Made by a program: the position numbers and the translations under genes | Shown: in pieces, positions 1 to 8,431 of the stretch | Layout: the number at the start of each line of letters is the position of its first letter | Numbering within the stretch: position 1 is the stretch's first letter | Notes under the pieces: generated by a model | Told to the model about the DNA's origin: nothing | Seen by the model: only the letters and a program-made list of their open reading frames with translations | The model's database searches: none | Assembly: GCF_022179545.1 (NCBI RefSeq) | Contig: NZ_AP025518.1 | Coordinates: 1,240,001-1,304,000, forward strand | Source of the DNA: Mycolicibacterium fortuitum subsp. fortuitum | GTDB lineage: Bacteria; Actinomycetota; Actinomycetes; Mycobacteriales; Mycobacteriaceae | Direction of reading: 5' to 3' | DNA length: 64,000 nt

Positions 1-849
1 AACACCTCCACGCTGCCGATCACCGGTCTGGCGACCGGCGTGAAGCGCCAGGAGGACTTCATCGGTATCCACTTCTTCTCGCCGGTCGACAAGATGCCGC
101 TGGTGGAGATCATCAAGGGCGAGAAGACCTCTGACGAGGCGCTGGCCCGGGTGTTCGACTACACGCTGGCCATCAAGAAGACCCCCATCGTGGTCAACGA
201 CAGCCGCGGCTTCTTCACCAGCCGCGTGATCGGCACCTTCGTCAACGAGGCGCTGGCCATGCTGGGCGAGGGTGTGGAGCCCGCGTCGATCGAGCAGGCG
301 GGTTCGCAGGCCGGTTACCCGGCGGCGCCGCTGCAGCTGAGCGATGAGCTCAACCTGGAGCTCATGCACAAGATCGCCGTCGCCACGAAGGAAGGCATCG
401 AGGCCGCCGGTGGCACGCACGTGCCGCACCCGGCCGAGGCCGTCGTGGAGAAGATGATCGAGCTCGGTCGCCCGTCGCGTCTGAAGGGTGCCGGCTTCTA
501 CGAGTACGTCGACGGCAAGCGGACCCAGCTGTGGCCCGGCCTGCGCGAGACGTTCAACTCGGGTACCTCGCAGATCCCGCTGCAGGACATGATCGACCGC
601 ATGCTGTTCGCCGAGGCTCTGGAGACCCAGAAGTGCATCGACGAGGGCGTTCTCACCTCGACCGCTGACGCGAACATCGGCTCGATCATGGGTATCGGCT
701 TCCCGCCGTACACCGGTGGTTCGGCCCAGTTCATCGTCGGCTACCAGGGTGAGCTCGGCGTCGGCAAGGAGGCCTTCGTGGCCCGGGCCAAGGAACTGGC
801 CGCCCGCTACGGCGACCGCTTCCTGCCCCCGGCCTCGCTGGAGGGCTAA
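1..849 (+). CDS. fadB: FadB, 3-hydroxyacyl-CoA dehydrogenase of fatty-acid beta-oxidation (C-terminal part only)
   Basis: The open frame enters from the left edge in frame 1 and gives 282 residues, so the start and the enoyl-CoA hydratase half are outside the window. Residues about 23-36 (HFFSPVDKMPLVEI) close the NAD-binding domain of 3-hydroxyacyl-CoA dehydrogenases. Residues about 66-76 (NDSRGFFTSRV) begin the first 3HCDH C-terminal domain, and a second such domain fills residues 190-282. This is the layout of the bifunctional FadB alpha subunit, which oxidises 3-hydroxyacyl-CoA with NAD and works with the thiolase FadA. A homologue sits beside ercc3 in M. tuberculosis (Rv0860), which fits the ercc3 gene found here at 16 kb, although about 15 kb of other genes lie between. 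The gene ends in TAA directly before a strong hairpin. Confidence 0.93.
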   Translation, partial: NTSTLPITGLATGVKRQEDFIGIHFFSPVDKMPLVEIIKGEKTSDEALARVFDYTLAIKKTPIVVNDSRGFFTSRVIGTFVNEALAMLGEGVEPASIEQAGSQAGYPAAPLQLSDELNLELMHKIAVATKEGIEAAGGTHVPHPAEAVVEKMIELGRPSRLKGAGFYEYVDGKRTQLWPGLRETFNSGTSQIPLQDMIDRMLFAEALETQKCIDEGVLTSTADANIGSIMGIGFPPYTGGSAQFIVGYQGELGVGKEAFVARAKELAARYGDRFLPPASLEG

Positions 850-858
850 CTCCACACT

Positions 859-918
859 CCCAGCAGACGCGAAACCCCCCAAATTCCGAGAATTTGGGGG
901 GTTTTCGCGTCTGCTGGG
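859..918. terminator. Long near-perfect palindrome after fadB
   Basis: Left arm 859-886 pairs with right arm 890-918 over 28 base pairs with a single bulged T and a 3-base loop. The arms read CCCAGCAGACGCG, an A run, six C and AAATTC. It lies 10 bases after the fadB stop and 42 bases before the next start. Being symmetric it could stop transcription from either side; there is no U tract after the stem, which is usual for mycobacterial terminators. Confidence 0.8.
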
Positions 919-959
919 CCAGTAGATTGAGGTCGCAATACCGACGACAAGGGGGCGTA

Positions 960-2783
960 ATGGTGGATGCGACGTTGATCCCGCTCGAAGTGCTGTTCGG
1001 CAATCCGGAGCGCGTGGGTGCGCAAATATCGCCCGACGGGACGCGGCTGTCCTACCTGGCACCCCTCGACGGCGTGCTCAACGTGTTCGTCGGGGACGTC
1101 GGGGCCGGTACCGCAAAGCCGGTCACCCACGACACCGACCGGGGGATCCAGAACTACTTTTGGGCCTGGGACAACCGGCACCTGATGTACGTCATGGACA
1201 AGGACGGCAGTGAGAACTTCCGACTCTATGACGTGGACCCCAGCACCGGCGTCGAGCGCGACCTCACCCCGATGGACGACGTCCAGTGCCGAATCATCGC
1301 GCACCGCAAGAGATTTCCGAATGAGGTGCTGCTCGGCATCAACAAGGACAATCCGCAGTTGCACGACGTCTACCACCTGGATCTGACAACCGGTGAGCTG
1401 CGCAAGATTCTGGAGAACCCGGGCTACCTGGGCTGGGTGGTCGACACTGAGCTGCGGGTGCGGGGCGCGTTGGCTCCCACACCCGAGGGCGGCATGACGA
1501 TCATGGTGCGCGACGACGAGGACGCGGACTGGCGGGTGCTGCTGGACGTCGGGCCGGAGGACGCCGAGACGACGGGCCCGGTCAGCTTCAGCTTGGACGG
1601 CAGCGCGATGTATCTGCTGTCTTCGGTGGACTCGAACACCACCCGGCTGGTGAGGATGGACATCGCCAGTGGTGCAGTCGAGGTGATGGCCGAGGACCCG
1701 GTGTATGACGTCAGCGGGACCATCATCGACCCGGACACCCGCGAGATCCAAGGCGTCACGGTGTACGCAGATCGGGTGCAGTACCGCATCTTCGACGACC
1801 GGATTCGCGGTGACATCGAGGCGCTGGAACAGTTGAGCCCGGGTGAGTTGATGATCACCGACCGCAGCGCCGACGACCGCACCTGGCTGGCCGCGTTCGA
1901 CAACGACGCCGGCCCGGTGAAGTACTACCGCTGGGATCGGGCCTCGCAGACCGCGACGTTCCTGTTCGACCACCGCCCCGAGCTCAACGACTATCCACTG
2001 GTGCCGATGGAGTCGTTCAGTTTCACGGCCCGCGATGGCCTCACCATCCACGGCTACCTGTCGTTCCCGCCCGGGGTGGAGCGCTCCGGGTTGCCCGCTG
2101 TCCTGAACGTGCACGGCGGGCCATGGACTCGTGTCGGCTGGGGCTTCGACCCCGAGGCGCAATGGTTGGCCAACCGGGGTTATGTCGCCGTGTCGGTCAA
2201 CTTTCGCGGCTCCAGCGGTTACGGCAAGGAGTTCCTCAACGCGGGCAACCGTGAATGGGCCGCGAAGATGCACGACGACTTGCTCGACGCCGTCGACCAT
2301 CTGGTGGGCAAGGGGTACATCGACGCGAAACGCGTTGGCATCTACGGCGGCTCCTACGGGGGCTACGCGGCACTGGTCGGTGCGACGTTCACACCGGACG
2401 TGTTCGCGTGCGCGGTCTCGGCGGTCGGTCCGTCCAACCTGAACACCTTGATCGCGTCGTTCCCGGAGTACTGGAAGCCGATGATTCAGCTGTGGCACAA
2501 GCGAGTTGGGGAAGACCCCGATTTCCTGTGGTCCCGTTCGCCGTTGTCCCGGGTGGACGCGATCAAGATCCCGATCCTGATCGGGCAGGGCGAGAACGAT
2601 CCCAGGGTCAAGCGGGCCGAATCCGAGCAGATCGTCGAGGCGATGGCCGAGCACGGCATCGACCACGAATACGTGATGTACGAGAACGAAGGTCACGGCT
2701 TCGCCAAGCCGGAGAACCGGCTGGACTTCTACCACCGCATCGACCGCTTCCTGGCCAGGCATCTGGGTGGCCGCGCGGAGTGA
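960..2783 (+). CDS. S9-family prolyl oligopeptidase/acylaminoacyl peptidase
   Basis: This is a 607-residue serine peptidase that should cleave short peptides. The N-terminal half (about 1-340) looks like a beta-propeller with repeated sheet-forming blades. The C-terminal half is an alpha/beta hydrolase: the nucleophile is Ser465 in GGSYGG, the likely acid is Asp547 in GENDPRV, and the base is His579 in GHGF. The oxyanion region NVHGGPW comes before them. The ATG at 960 was chosen because AAGGGGG lies 5 bases upstream and because the in-frame extension to 894 runs into the hairpin. No signal peptide is visible, so it is probably cytoplasmic. It stands alone between the fadB palindrome and convergent genes. 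Confidence 0.9.
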   Translation: MVDATLIPLEVLFGNPERVGAQISPDGTRLSYLAPLDGVLNVFVGDVGAGTAKPVTHDTDRGIQNYFWAWDNRHLMYVMDKDGSENFRLYDVDPSTGVERDLTPMDDVQCRIIAHRKRFPNEVLLGINKDNPQLHDVYHLDLTTGELRKILENPGYLGWVVDTELRVRGALAPTPEGGMTIMVRDDEDADWRVLLDVGPEDAETTGPVSFSLDGSAMYLLSSVDSNTTRLVRMDIASGAVEVMAEDPVYDVSGTIIDPDTREIQGVTVYADRVQYRIFDDRIRGDIEALEQLSPGELMITDRSADDRTWLAAFDNDAGPVKYYRWDRASQTATFLFDHRPELNDYPLVPMESFSFTARDGLTIHGYLSFPPGVERSGLPAVLNVHGGPWTRVGWGFDPEAQWLANRGYVAVSVNFRGSSGYGKEFLNAGNREWAAKMHDDLLDAVDHLVGKGYIDAKRVGIYGGSYGGYAALVGATFTPDVFACAVSAVGPSNLNTLIASFPEYWKPMIQLWHKRVGEDPDFLWSRSPLSRVDAIKIPILIGQGENDPRVKRAESEQIVEAMAEHGIDHEYVMYENEGHGFAKPENRLDFYHRIDRFLARHLGGRAE

Positions 2784-2799
2784 GGCGCCGCTGAAGCGT

Positions 2800-3246
2800 T
2801 CAGCCGGGGTTCGAGTACACCCGGGTGGGCGCGATCAACACCGCGGCGCGACGCTCCTCGCGCATCACGCGGTCGTAGGTGTCCCAGTCGTCATGGGTGC
2901 CGCCGGCGGCCTCGAAGACGGCGCGCAACAGCAGCCGTAACTTCTCGGCGTCGGTATCAGGAGCGGGATCGTCGGGGCCCATGATCTCGGCGGTGCCCTC
3001 GACCGTCACCCATTGCCAGCCGGAGCGGGCAACGACGGTGGCCCGAGGATCGGCGCGCAGGTGCTGCAGCTTGCGGCTCCCGCCGATGGCGACCAGGGCG
3101 ACGACGGGATCGCAGGTGTGAGGATGGGCCATCACCCCGGCGTTGACCACCGACGACTGGATGCTGCCGTCGCCTCGCAAGGTGCTGAGCACGCAGAGCC
3201 CGTGATCGCGGGACAGCATGTCGGCGAACGTGGATATGTCGGTCAT
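2800..3246 (-). CDS. Pyridoxamine-oxidase-like split-barrel protein, probable F420-dependent (FDOR-B type)
   Basis: This 148-residue protein has the split-barrel flavin fold: an opening helix, then LCVLSTLRGDGSIQSSVVNAG, where substrate-facing strands begin. The central KLQHLRADPRATVVA segment is typical of mycobacterial TIGR03618-type proteins that bind F420 or FMN. The ATG at 3246 is preceded by GAGGTGGC on the minus strand. The gene lies 10 bases downstream of a second protein of the same fold and is probably co-transcribed with it. The substrate cannot be told from sequence; reduction of quinones, biliverdin-like or aromatic compounds is known for relatives. Confidence 0.8.
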   Translation of the reverse strand: MTDISTFADMLSRDHGLCVLSTLRGDGSIQSSVVNAGVMAHPHTCDPVVALVAIGGSRKLQHLRADPRATVVARSGWQWVTVEGTAEIMGPDDPAPDTDAEKLRLLLRAVFEAAGGTHDDWDTYDRVMREERRAAVLIAPTRVYSNPG

Positions 3247-3256
3247 GGCTGCCACC

Positions 3257-3679
3257 TCAGTCCGCCACATCGAATGCGGCATGGACTTTCGTCGGCTTGA
3301 CCCGCACCACGAGTTCGCCGGGCACGCCGTTGCGGCGGCCGAATTCCTCGGCGCGGTCGGCGCCCATGTAGCGGCCGCCTATGCGAGTGGCCGCACCCAG
3401 CAATTCGTCGGGATCCTCGCTGACCGTCGAGACACCCTGGACCTGGACGAACGAGAACGGCGGGGTGTCGTCGTGGATACACAGCACCACTCGCGAGTCC
3501 CGGGCCAGGGCCCGGCCCTTGGCGGTGTTCTTACCGGTGTTGAAGACGAGTTCGCCGTCATCAACCACGAACCACACCGGCGCCGACAAGGGTCGGCCGT
3601 CAGCTGCCACCCAGCTCAGCACGGCGGTGCGGGTGCCTTCGGACAGAAAAGCGATCACATCCTCGGAAAGTTCGCCCAT
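3257..3679 (-). CDS. Split-barrel F420/FMN-dependent oxidoreductase-like protein
   Basis: This 140-residue protein has the pyridoxamine 5'-phosphate oxidase-like fold. It contains TAVLSWVAADGRPLSAPVW and the strand-turn NTGKNTAKGRALARDSRVVLCI, the usual mycobacterial pattern for deazaflavin-dependent proteins. It is the first gene of a two-gene unit with its paralogue 10 bases downstream. The minus-strand TAGCGT lies 6 bases before the ATG, so the message may be leaderless. The partner enzymes and the substrate are unknown. The neighbouring flavin monooxygenase on the same strand suggests a shared detoxification or oxidation setting, but that is inference. Confidence 0.8.
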   Translation of the reverse strand: MGELSEDVIAFLSEGTRTAVLSWVAADGRPLSAPVWFVVDDGELVFNTGKNTAKGRALARDSRVVLCIHDDTPPFSFVQVQGVSTVSEDPDELLGAATRIGGRYMGADRAEEFGRRNGVPGELVVRVKPTKVHAAFDVAD

Positions 3680-3685
3680 GCCGCC

Positions 3686-3691
3686 ACGCTA
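3686..3691 (-). promoter_or_regulatory. Candidate -10 element for a leaderless mRNA
   Basis: On the minus strand the hexamer reads TAGCGT (TANNNT) and ends 6 bases before the ATG at 3679, so transcription could start on the initiation codon itself. Confidence 0.4.
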
Positions 3692-3711
3692 CGCCCGGGC
3701 GCCGGCGCTGA

Positions 3712-4917
3712 TCACGAAAGCGGGGCCGGCCAGGTAGGCAGCGGCATGGTGTCGTAGAGCCGTACTCCCTTGGTGTTGAGCCGGGCCAGCGCCTGGGTGA
3801 CCGACAGTGGCAGCAATGAGATCAGCTGACCTGCGCCGACCAGGGCGCGGATGCCCCAACCACTCATGGGCACCACGGTTTTCGCGTTGACCGCCGCCAG
3901 CTTCCGGCTGCCTTCCACCCGCGGCAGCAGAGTGCGTTCGTAGGCGGCGAACGCCGCGGCGTGATCATCACCGGCCCGCACCATCTCTGCGGCCAGTACG
4001 TAGGCGCCGTACACCGCGAGGCTGGTGCTGCCGCCGACCGCGGGCCCGGGGCAGTAACCCGCATCCCCGACCAGAGTCACCCGGCCGCGCGACCACGTCC
4101 GCATCTGCAGCTGGGTGATGGCGTCGAAGTAGAAGGTCGGTGTCCGCGGTATCTCCTCGAGCCAGCGGTCCACCTCCGGTGAGGTGTGCTCGAATGCCGC
4201 GTGTAGCTGGGTTTTCTGGCGGTCCACGTCCCGATAGTCGTAATCCAGCGGTTGGGTGGGGCGGAAGATGAACACCGCGCGGGCGTCGTCGAGATGGTCG
4301 GCGGTGTAGATGCCTGCCATGTGGCCGGGCTTGAGATAGCCGGTCATCTCGCCGTCGCGGGCCAGGTCTTTCGGCACCGACACCACTGACAGATAGCCGC
4401 CGAGGAAGCTCTCGGCCACGTTGTCGCCGAACGTCAGACGGCGCACTCCGGAGTGCAGGCCGTCGGCTCCCACCACCACGTCGAAACGCCGGGGCGGGCT
4501 GTGCTCGAACGTCACGTCCCCGTCGGCTGAGATCGAGGTGATGGTGTCGCCGAAGAGGTATTCGACGTCATCGCGGCCGGCGCGGTAGTAGATCTCACTG
4601 AGATCGTCGCGCATGATCTCGACGTGCCGGTCGGACATGGCACCGATGAGCTTGACGTAGTCCAACCGGGCAGGACGGGAGCTGCCGGGCCGGTGAATGA
4701 ACATCCGGGTGGTGCCGGTGGCGTGTGCCTCGATATCCGGGAGCACGCCCATGCGCTCGGAGATCTCCATGGCGGGCCGGAACAGATCGACGGCGTGGCC
4801 GCCGGTCTTGCGTAGTGCCGGTGAGCGTTCGACGACTGTGACGTCGAATCCGTGCCGCGACAGCCAGTAGGCGAGTACGGGCCCGGCGATGCTGGCGCCG
4901 GAGATGAGTATCTTCAC
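3712..4917 (-). CDS. FAD-dependent aromatic-ring-type monooxygenase
   Basis: This 401-residue flavoprotein of the p-hydroxybenzoate hydroxylase class should insert one oxygen atom using NAD(P)H. The N-terminal dinucleotide fold MKILISGASIAGPVLA is followed by a glutamate (VVER) that binds the ribose. The DG motif is at GADGLHSGVRR, and GDAGYCPGPAVGGSTSLA is the second FAD motif. The length is normal for the family. It diverges from a TetR gene across 76 bases holding two operator half-sites, so it is very probably the regulated target. The physiological substrate is not deducible; tetracycline- or rifampicin-modifying relatives exist, as do catabolic ones. Confidence 0.88.
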   Translation of the reverse strand: MKILISGASIAGPVLAYWLSRHGFDVTVVERSPALRKTGGHAVDLFRPAMEISERMGVLPDIEAHATGTTRMFIHRPGSSRPARLDYVKLIGAMSDRHVEIMRDDLSEIYYRAGRDDVEYLFGDTITSISADGDVTFEHSPPRRFDVVVGADGLHSGVRRLTFGDNVAESFLGGYLSVVSVPKDLARDGEMTGYLKPGHMAGIYTADHLDDARAVFIFRPTQPLDYDYRDVDRQKTQLHAAFEHTSPEVDRWLEEIPRTPTFYFDAITQLQMRTWSRGRVTLVGDAGYCPGPAVGGSTSLAVYGAYVLAAEMVRAGDDHAAAFAAYERTLLPRVEGSRKLAAVNAKTVVPMSGWGIRALVGAGQLISLLPLSVTQALARLNTKGVRLYDTMPLPTWPAPLS

Positions 4918-4926
4918 GATGCTCCC

Positions 4927-4979
4927 TTACTTAACGGTCGGTAAGTGCTCCTGCCACGAGCTTACCTATCGTTAAGTAA
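4927..4979. promoter_or_regulatory. Paired operator for the divergent TetR/monooxygenase genes
   Basis: Two 19-base elements face each other: 4927-4945 (TTACTTAACGGTCGGTAAG) and 4961-4979, whose reverse complement differs at only two positions. A 15-base spacer separates them. Each element is itself roughly dyadic (CTTAACG with GGTAAG). They occupy the space between the two start codons and cover the expected -35/spacer region of the TetR gene, as expected for autoregulation plus control of the monooxygenase. Confidence 0.75.
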
Positions 4980-4981
4980 GT

Positions 4982-4987
4982 TAGGGT
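4982..4987 (+). promoter_or_regulatory. Candidate -10 element for the TetR gene
   Basis: TAGGGT ends 6 bases before the GTG at 4994 and lies just downstream of the right operator element, so a leaderless, self-repressed transcript is likely. Confidence 0.45.
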
Positions 4988-4993
4988 GGCTAC

Positions 4994-5539
4994 GTGGCCA
5001 AGCCTGCATTGGATACCCGGCAGCGCATCCAGGATGCGGCGCGCGAACTGTTCGCCGAGAAAGGCGTGGTGCGCACCAGCCTGCAGGACATCGCCGACCG
5101 TCTCGGCATCACCAAACCCGCGTTGTACTACCACTTCCGGTCACGGGAGGACCTGATCCGCAGCATCCTGCAGCCCCTCATCGACGACGGCGAGGCCTTC
5201 ATCACCGAGCAGGAGCGCAAGCGCGGAGCGGCCCGGGCCTCGGCGCGAGAACTTCTCGAGGGCTACTTCGACTTCCACTTCCGGCACCGCGCCGATCTCA
5301 TCCTGATCGTCTCCGAGCTGACCACGTTGGTGGATCTTGGGTTGATCGACCAACTGCTGGCCTGGCGGGCTCGGCTCGGTGTGCTGGTGTTCGGCCGCAA
5401 GCCCACGCTGGAACAATCCGCCCGCGCGGTCATCGCCTTCGGCGGCCTGCAGGACTGCTGCCTGCAGTTCCCCGATGTGCCCTATGAGCAGCTGCGCACC
5501 GCCACCGTCGACGGCGCCATGGCCGCACTCGGGTTGTGA
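4994..5539 (+). CDS. TetR-family repressor
   Basis: This 181-residue regulator has an N-terminal helix-turn-helix at about residues 10-56 (RIQDAARELFAEKG, then TSLQDIADRLGITKPALYYHF), the TetR_N signature. The C-terminal ligand and dimer domain is helical and not specific to a known effector. It starts with GTG directly after the paired operator and diverges from the flavin monooxygenase. It probably represses both genes and is released by a small aromatic or lipophilic compound handled by that enzyme. The target is inferred only from position and the shared operator. Confidence 0.9.
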   Translation: MAKPALDTRQRIQDAARELFAEKGVVRTSLQDIADRLGITKPALYYHFRSREDLIRSILQPLIDDGEAFITEQERKRGAARASARELLEGYFDFHFRHRADLILIVSELTTLVDLGLIDQLLAWRARLGVLVFGRKPTLEQSARAVIAFGGLQDCCLQFPDVPYEQLRTATVDGAMAALGL

Positions 5540-5540
5540 C

Positions 5541-6251
5541 TTAACCGAGCTTGTCGACGAGCTTGTCGACGACCGCGGTAACGACAGCGGCCGATTCGGT
5601 GGATGAAACTCCCACGATCGCGGAGCCCGTCAGTCGGTATTCCGTGGCGTAGCCGGAGCTCCCGCCGGACAGGCTGGGATTGGGTTTGCGCTTCTGGGTG
5701 AAGCGCACGACGTCAGATCCGATGCCACCCGGGGTGACGGTGAACGGGATATCGTGTCCGGCTGACGCTTTGGCGCATTCCGGGACCCCCGCGGTGAGCT
5801 GTCCGAACTTCTGCGATGCGGTGGCAGCACTGTCGTAGACGGCGATTGCCTGGCTGACGGAGTGCTGTTGCGGTGCGCCTGCCCATTGCGAGACGTACTT
5901 GGTTGTCGCGGGGTCACCCGCGGCGAAGTACAGCGTGTTCACCGAGTCGCACACCGCCATGGGCCCCGGGTCCGGTACGCGCGGTGTGGTTTCGGCTGGG
6001 TCCAGTGAATCGAATTCTGCGGCACCGGGGTTTGCTTGCTGCACAACCCTGTTCAGGGCATCAATCGGCAAGGTCAGGCCTGCGGGATCGGTAGGTGCTG
6101 TTGTGGTGTCCACCGGGATCGCGGTGACGGAGGCCGCGTGGGAAGGGGTCGCGGCCGGGGTGGCTCCGACTGTCGACGAGTTTTGCGACTGGCAGGCGCT
6201 CACGGTGAGCAAGGCCGCTACGCAAAGGGCGCTGAAGGCAGTCGATCTCAT
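5541..6251 (-). CDS. Exported lipoprotein with PknH-type extracellular sensor-like domain
   Basis: This 236-residue protein starts with a lipoprotein signal peptide ending in VSAC (Cys20). A Thr/Pro/Ala-rich linker follows, then a globular domain containing VCDSVNTLYF, a VSQAIAVYDSAATA segment and GVPEC. That pattern resembles the soluble sensor domain found at the C terminus of PknH and in many mycobacterial lipoproteins. It is the last gene of a four-gene minus-strand unit, 30 bases after a type VII-tagged NlpC/P60 hydrolase. It may bind or restrain that hydrolase at the outer face of the membrane, but no experiment is known to me. The TetR gene converges with only one base between the stops. 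Confidence 0.75.
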   Translation of the reverse strand: MRSTAFSALCVAALLTVSACQSQNSSTVGATPAATPSHAASVTAIPVDTTTAPTDPAGLTLPIDALNRVVQQANPGAAEFDSLDPAETTPRVPDPGPMAVCDSVNTLYFAAGDPATTKYVSQWAGAPQQHSVSQAIAVYDSAATASQKFGQLTAGVPECAKASAGHDIPFTVTPGGIGSDVVRFTQKRKPNPSLSGGSSGYATEYRLTGSAIVGVSSTESAAVVTAVVDKLVDKLG

Positions 6252-6281
6252 GGTGGTCTCCTGGCTCGGATCGTGGAGGAA

Positions 6282-7634
6282 TCAGTTCGGCCGCACTACG
6301 CGGACGGGGCCGTTGGATGTGGTCGCTGCCTGTGAATGTACGGGCGTGCCGGATTCATTTGTCTCGACCGTGACGCCGTTGCCCATGTAGATCGCGACGT
6401 GTGCCCCCGCGACGCCCTGGCCGCCGTCGTAGTAGATGACGTCGCCGGGTTGCAGTTGCGAGGTGTCCAACTTGGGCCCGGTCTGCACCACCGACCCGAA
6501 CGCCCCGGCACCGTCCGTCATGTTCGGGTACTGCACCGACGTGCCCTTGCCCGGGTCGTACCCGGTGGCCTGATAGATGGCGTATTCGGACAGACCACTG
6601 CAATCGAAACCCGTGTGTTCGTAGTCGTGCATCTTGTCCGCATACGGATCTGTTCCCTTTGCAGGCGCCCCTGAGGTGGCGCCGTCCTTGCTTCCGCCAC
6701 CCCACACGTAGCGCGTGCCCTGCTGGTTCTCCGCCGCACCGACGATCTTGAGCTTCTTGTCGGTGACCGCCTCGGGCAGTGGGTAGGCCTCGGGAGGTTG
6801 TCCGGCGGGACGTCGGGTGCCATCGCCGTTCTTGCCGTTGAGGTAGTCGCGCCAGTTCTGGTCGCGCGCTTCGCCCGGCGGCTGCGGGGGATATCCCGGC
6901 GGGTTCGTTTCGCCTTTTGCGTCGACTTTCCACCCGGGTTTCGGGGGCACCTCCGCCGGGTCGCCTGGCGCGTGGGGCACCTTGTACCCGGGATCGCCCG
7001 GTTTGGCGTCCGGTCCAGGAACCGGCGCGTCGGTGTCGTCGGAAGTGGGTTTCGGCTGTTCGGGAGGCGGTGGCTGCGGGGTGTTCGGGTCCTTGGGCTT
7101 GTCCTCTGCCGGGTGGAGGCCGTCGGTGGCCTTGCGTATCGCGTCGGCGAGTTCGCGGTCCTGGCTGTCGAATTGGGCCAGCAGGGTCTTGAGCTTGACC
7201 GAGTTGGCCGCGGTGAGCCGGCGCAGCTGCATGGCGATGACGGGGTTCTTCTTCGACATCACGTCCAGCGCGCTGCCGGGGCGGACGGATACTGTGCCGT
7301 CGTCGGCTACTTGAAAACCCTGCTGTTTGAGGGTGTTCACCCCTTCGGTGACGCTGTTCTTGGTCCCCGACAAACGGCTTCCGCCGTCGGTGAGCACCGA
7401 TTGCAGCCGCCGCAGCGTGTCGGCCACCTTCTGCTGATCGCTGAAAGTGCGGTTTGCGCTGGCATTTGCGGCATCGGCGGCCGAACCCTGCCACCCGTCA
7501 TCCAGGCGTTTCAGGGTGCCGTGTCCGTCGGCGATCTGCTGGGAAACCTTGCCGGCGGAGTCGGCTGCACGGCGTCCGGCGTCGGTCAGCTGCTCGGGGT
7601 GAGCATTGCTCACCCCCGAGATGGTCGTCGTCAT
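6282..7634 (-). CDS. WXG-type N-terminus fused to NlpC/P60 peptidoglycan endopeptidase
   Basis: This 450-residue protein has three parts. Residues 1-110 form a helical hairpin like type VII (ESX) substrates, with the WxG turn in DDGWQGSAAD and no Sec signal. Residues about 170-260 are a Pro/Gly/Asp-rich linker. Residues about 300-450 are an NlpC/P60 cysteine peptidase: the catalytic Cys lies in FDCSGLSEYA, His in GAHVAIYMGNG, and a polar third residue in VETNES. Such enzymes cut D-Glu-mDAP peptide bonds in cell-wall stems. The fold suggests export by an ESX system and action in the wall or on a competitor. It lies 14 bases downstream of a lipoprotein gene in the same unit and precedes a second lipoprotein. 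Confidence 0.88.
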   Translation of the reverse strand: MTTTISGVSNAHPEQLTDAGRRAADSAGKVSQQIADGHGTLKRLDDGWQGSAADAANASANRTFSDQQKVADTLRRLQSVLTDGGSRLSGTKNSVTEGVNTLKQQGFQVADDGTVSVRPGSALDVMSKKNPVIAMQLRRLTAANSVKLKTLLAQFDSQDRELADAIRKATDGLHPAEDKPKDPNTPQPPPPEQPKPTSDDTDAPVPGPDAKPGDPGYKVPHAPGDPAEVPPKPGWKVDAKGETNPPGYPPQPPGEARDQNWRDYLNGKNGDGTRRPAGQPPEAYPLPEAVTDKKLKIVGAAENQQGTRYVWGGGSKDGATSGAPAKGTDPYADKMHDYEHTGFDCSGLSEYAIYQATGYDPGKGTSVQYPNMTDGAGAFGSVVQTGPKLDTSQLQPGDVIYYDGGQGVAGAHVAIYMGNGVTVETNESGTPVHSQAATTSNGPVRVVRPN

Positions 7635-7648
7635 GTTCGGTCAGTTCC

Positions 7649-8428
7649 TCAGCATTCCCAGACCGAGCACAGCTGGGGGTTCATGGCGGCGAACACGTCC
7701 TCGTCGGCAGGCTCCGGCCACTGTGCGGTGGGTGTTCCGGTGGACCACAGGCTCAGTTCGGTCACCGTGCTTCCGACTGCCGCGAGATAGATGTGCGCCG
7801 TCACGTCGCCCTGGGGGGAATGAACTTCGGCGGCCACCTGGTTGCAGCCACCCCGTTCGACGCTCGGGCAGGCCGAGTTCGGCGGGGTCGTCAGGGTCAA
7901 AGAAGCTCCGCTGGAGCTGTTTTGGCACCCCTTCAGGGTGTTCTGCAACTCGTTGAACATCGCGTGCGCGGTCTGTCCCATCGTCCAGGGATCTCCGGGA
8001 TAGTGCACGAGCACCTGCTGGACAGACCAGTTGCCGGCGCCACGGTCGATCAGGGCGCGCGCGTTCTCGCTGCCGCCGACCTGTGTCGGTGTTCCTGCGC
8101 AGAGGGAGCTGGTCTGGAAAGTGTTGTTCCCCAGCGGTTCTGCCGAATCAGCCAAATTGGGCCAGTGCGCGGCGTCGTTGAGCGGGAGACGGTTCGAGTG
8201 GACCCACGCCGCGGTGGGCACCGCCGCGGCGCGCGGAGCCGTCGTCGACACCGGGCCGGCCGCGGGACTCGTCGCCGGGTGTGTCACGCCGGTGATCGCG
8301 GAAGACGCGTCGGGACTGGGGGTGCCGGGGACCGGGGCCTTCTGGCATGCCGTCAGGCCCGCCACCATGGCGCCTGCGGTGAGGACGATCGAGACGGCGC
8401 GCGTGAGCTTCAACTGTTCTCCTGCCAT
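7649..8428 (-). CDS. Exported lipoprotein, PknH-type sensor-like domain
   Basis: This 259-residue protein has a basic N-terminus, a hydrophobic stretch and a lipobox LTAC at about residue 28. A Pro/Ala/Ser-rich linker runs to about residue 70. The remaining domain carries several spaced cysteines (SLCAG, KGCQN, SACPS, GGCNQ, and two at the C terminus), which suggests disulphide-bonded extracytoplasmic structure as in the PknH sensor domain. Only 3 bases separate it from the upstream transglycosylase-like gene and 14 from the downstream NlpC/P60 gene. It is therefore sandwiched between two wall hydrolases and may serve one of them. The assignment to the PknH-type fold rests on pattern recognition only. 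Confidence 0.75.
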   Translation of the reverse strand: MAGEQLKLTRAVSIVLTAGAMVAGLTACQKAPVPGTPSPDASSAITGVTHPATSPAAGPVSTTAPRAAAVPTAAWVHSNRLPLNDAAHWPNLADSAEPLGNNTFQTSSLCAGTPTQVGGSENARALIDRGAGNWSVQQVLVHYPGDPWTMGQTAHAMFNELQNTLKGCQNSSSGASLTLTTPPNSACPSVERGGCNQVAAEVHSPQGDVTAHIYLAAVGSTVTELSLWSTGTPTAQWPEPADEDVFAAMNPQLCSVWEC

Positions 8429-8431
8429 CGG

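Noticed and set aside
846..2762. 638-codon open frame opposite the S9 peptidase
   Set aside because: High GC keeps antisense frames open; the translation is low-complexity Val/His/Arg-rich, without recognisable domains, and runs into the palindrome, whereas the plus strand has a full catalytic triad.
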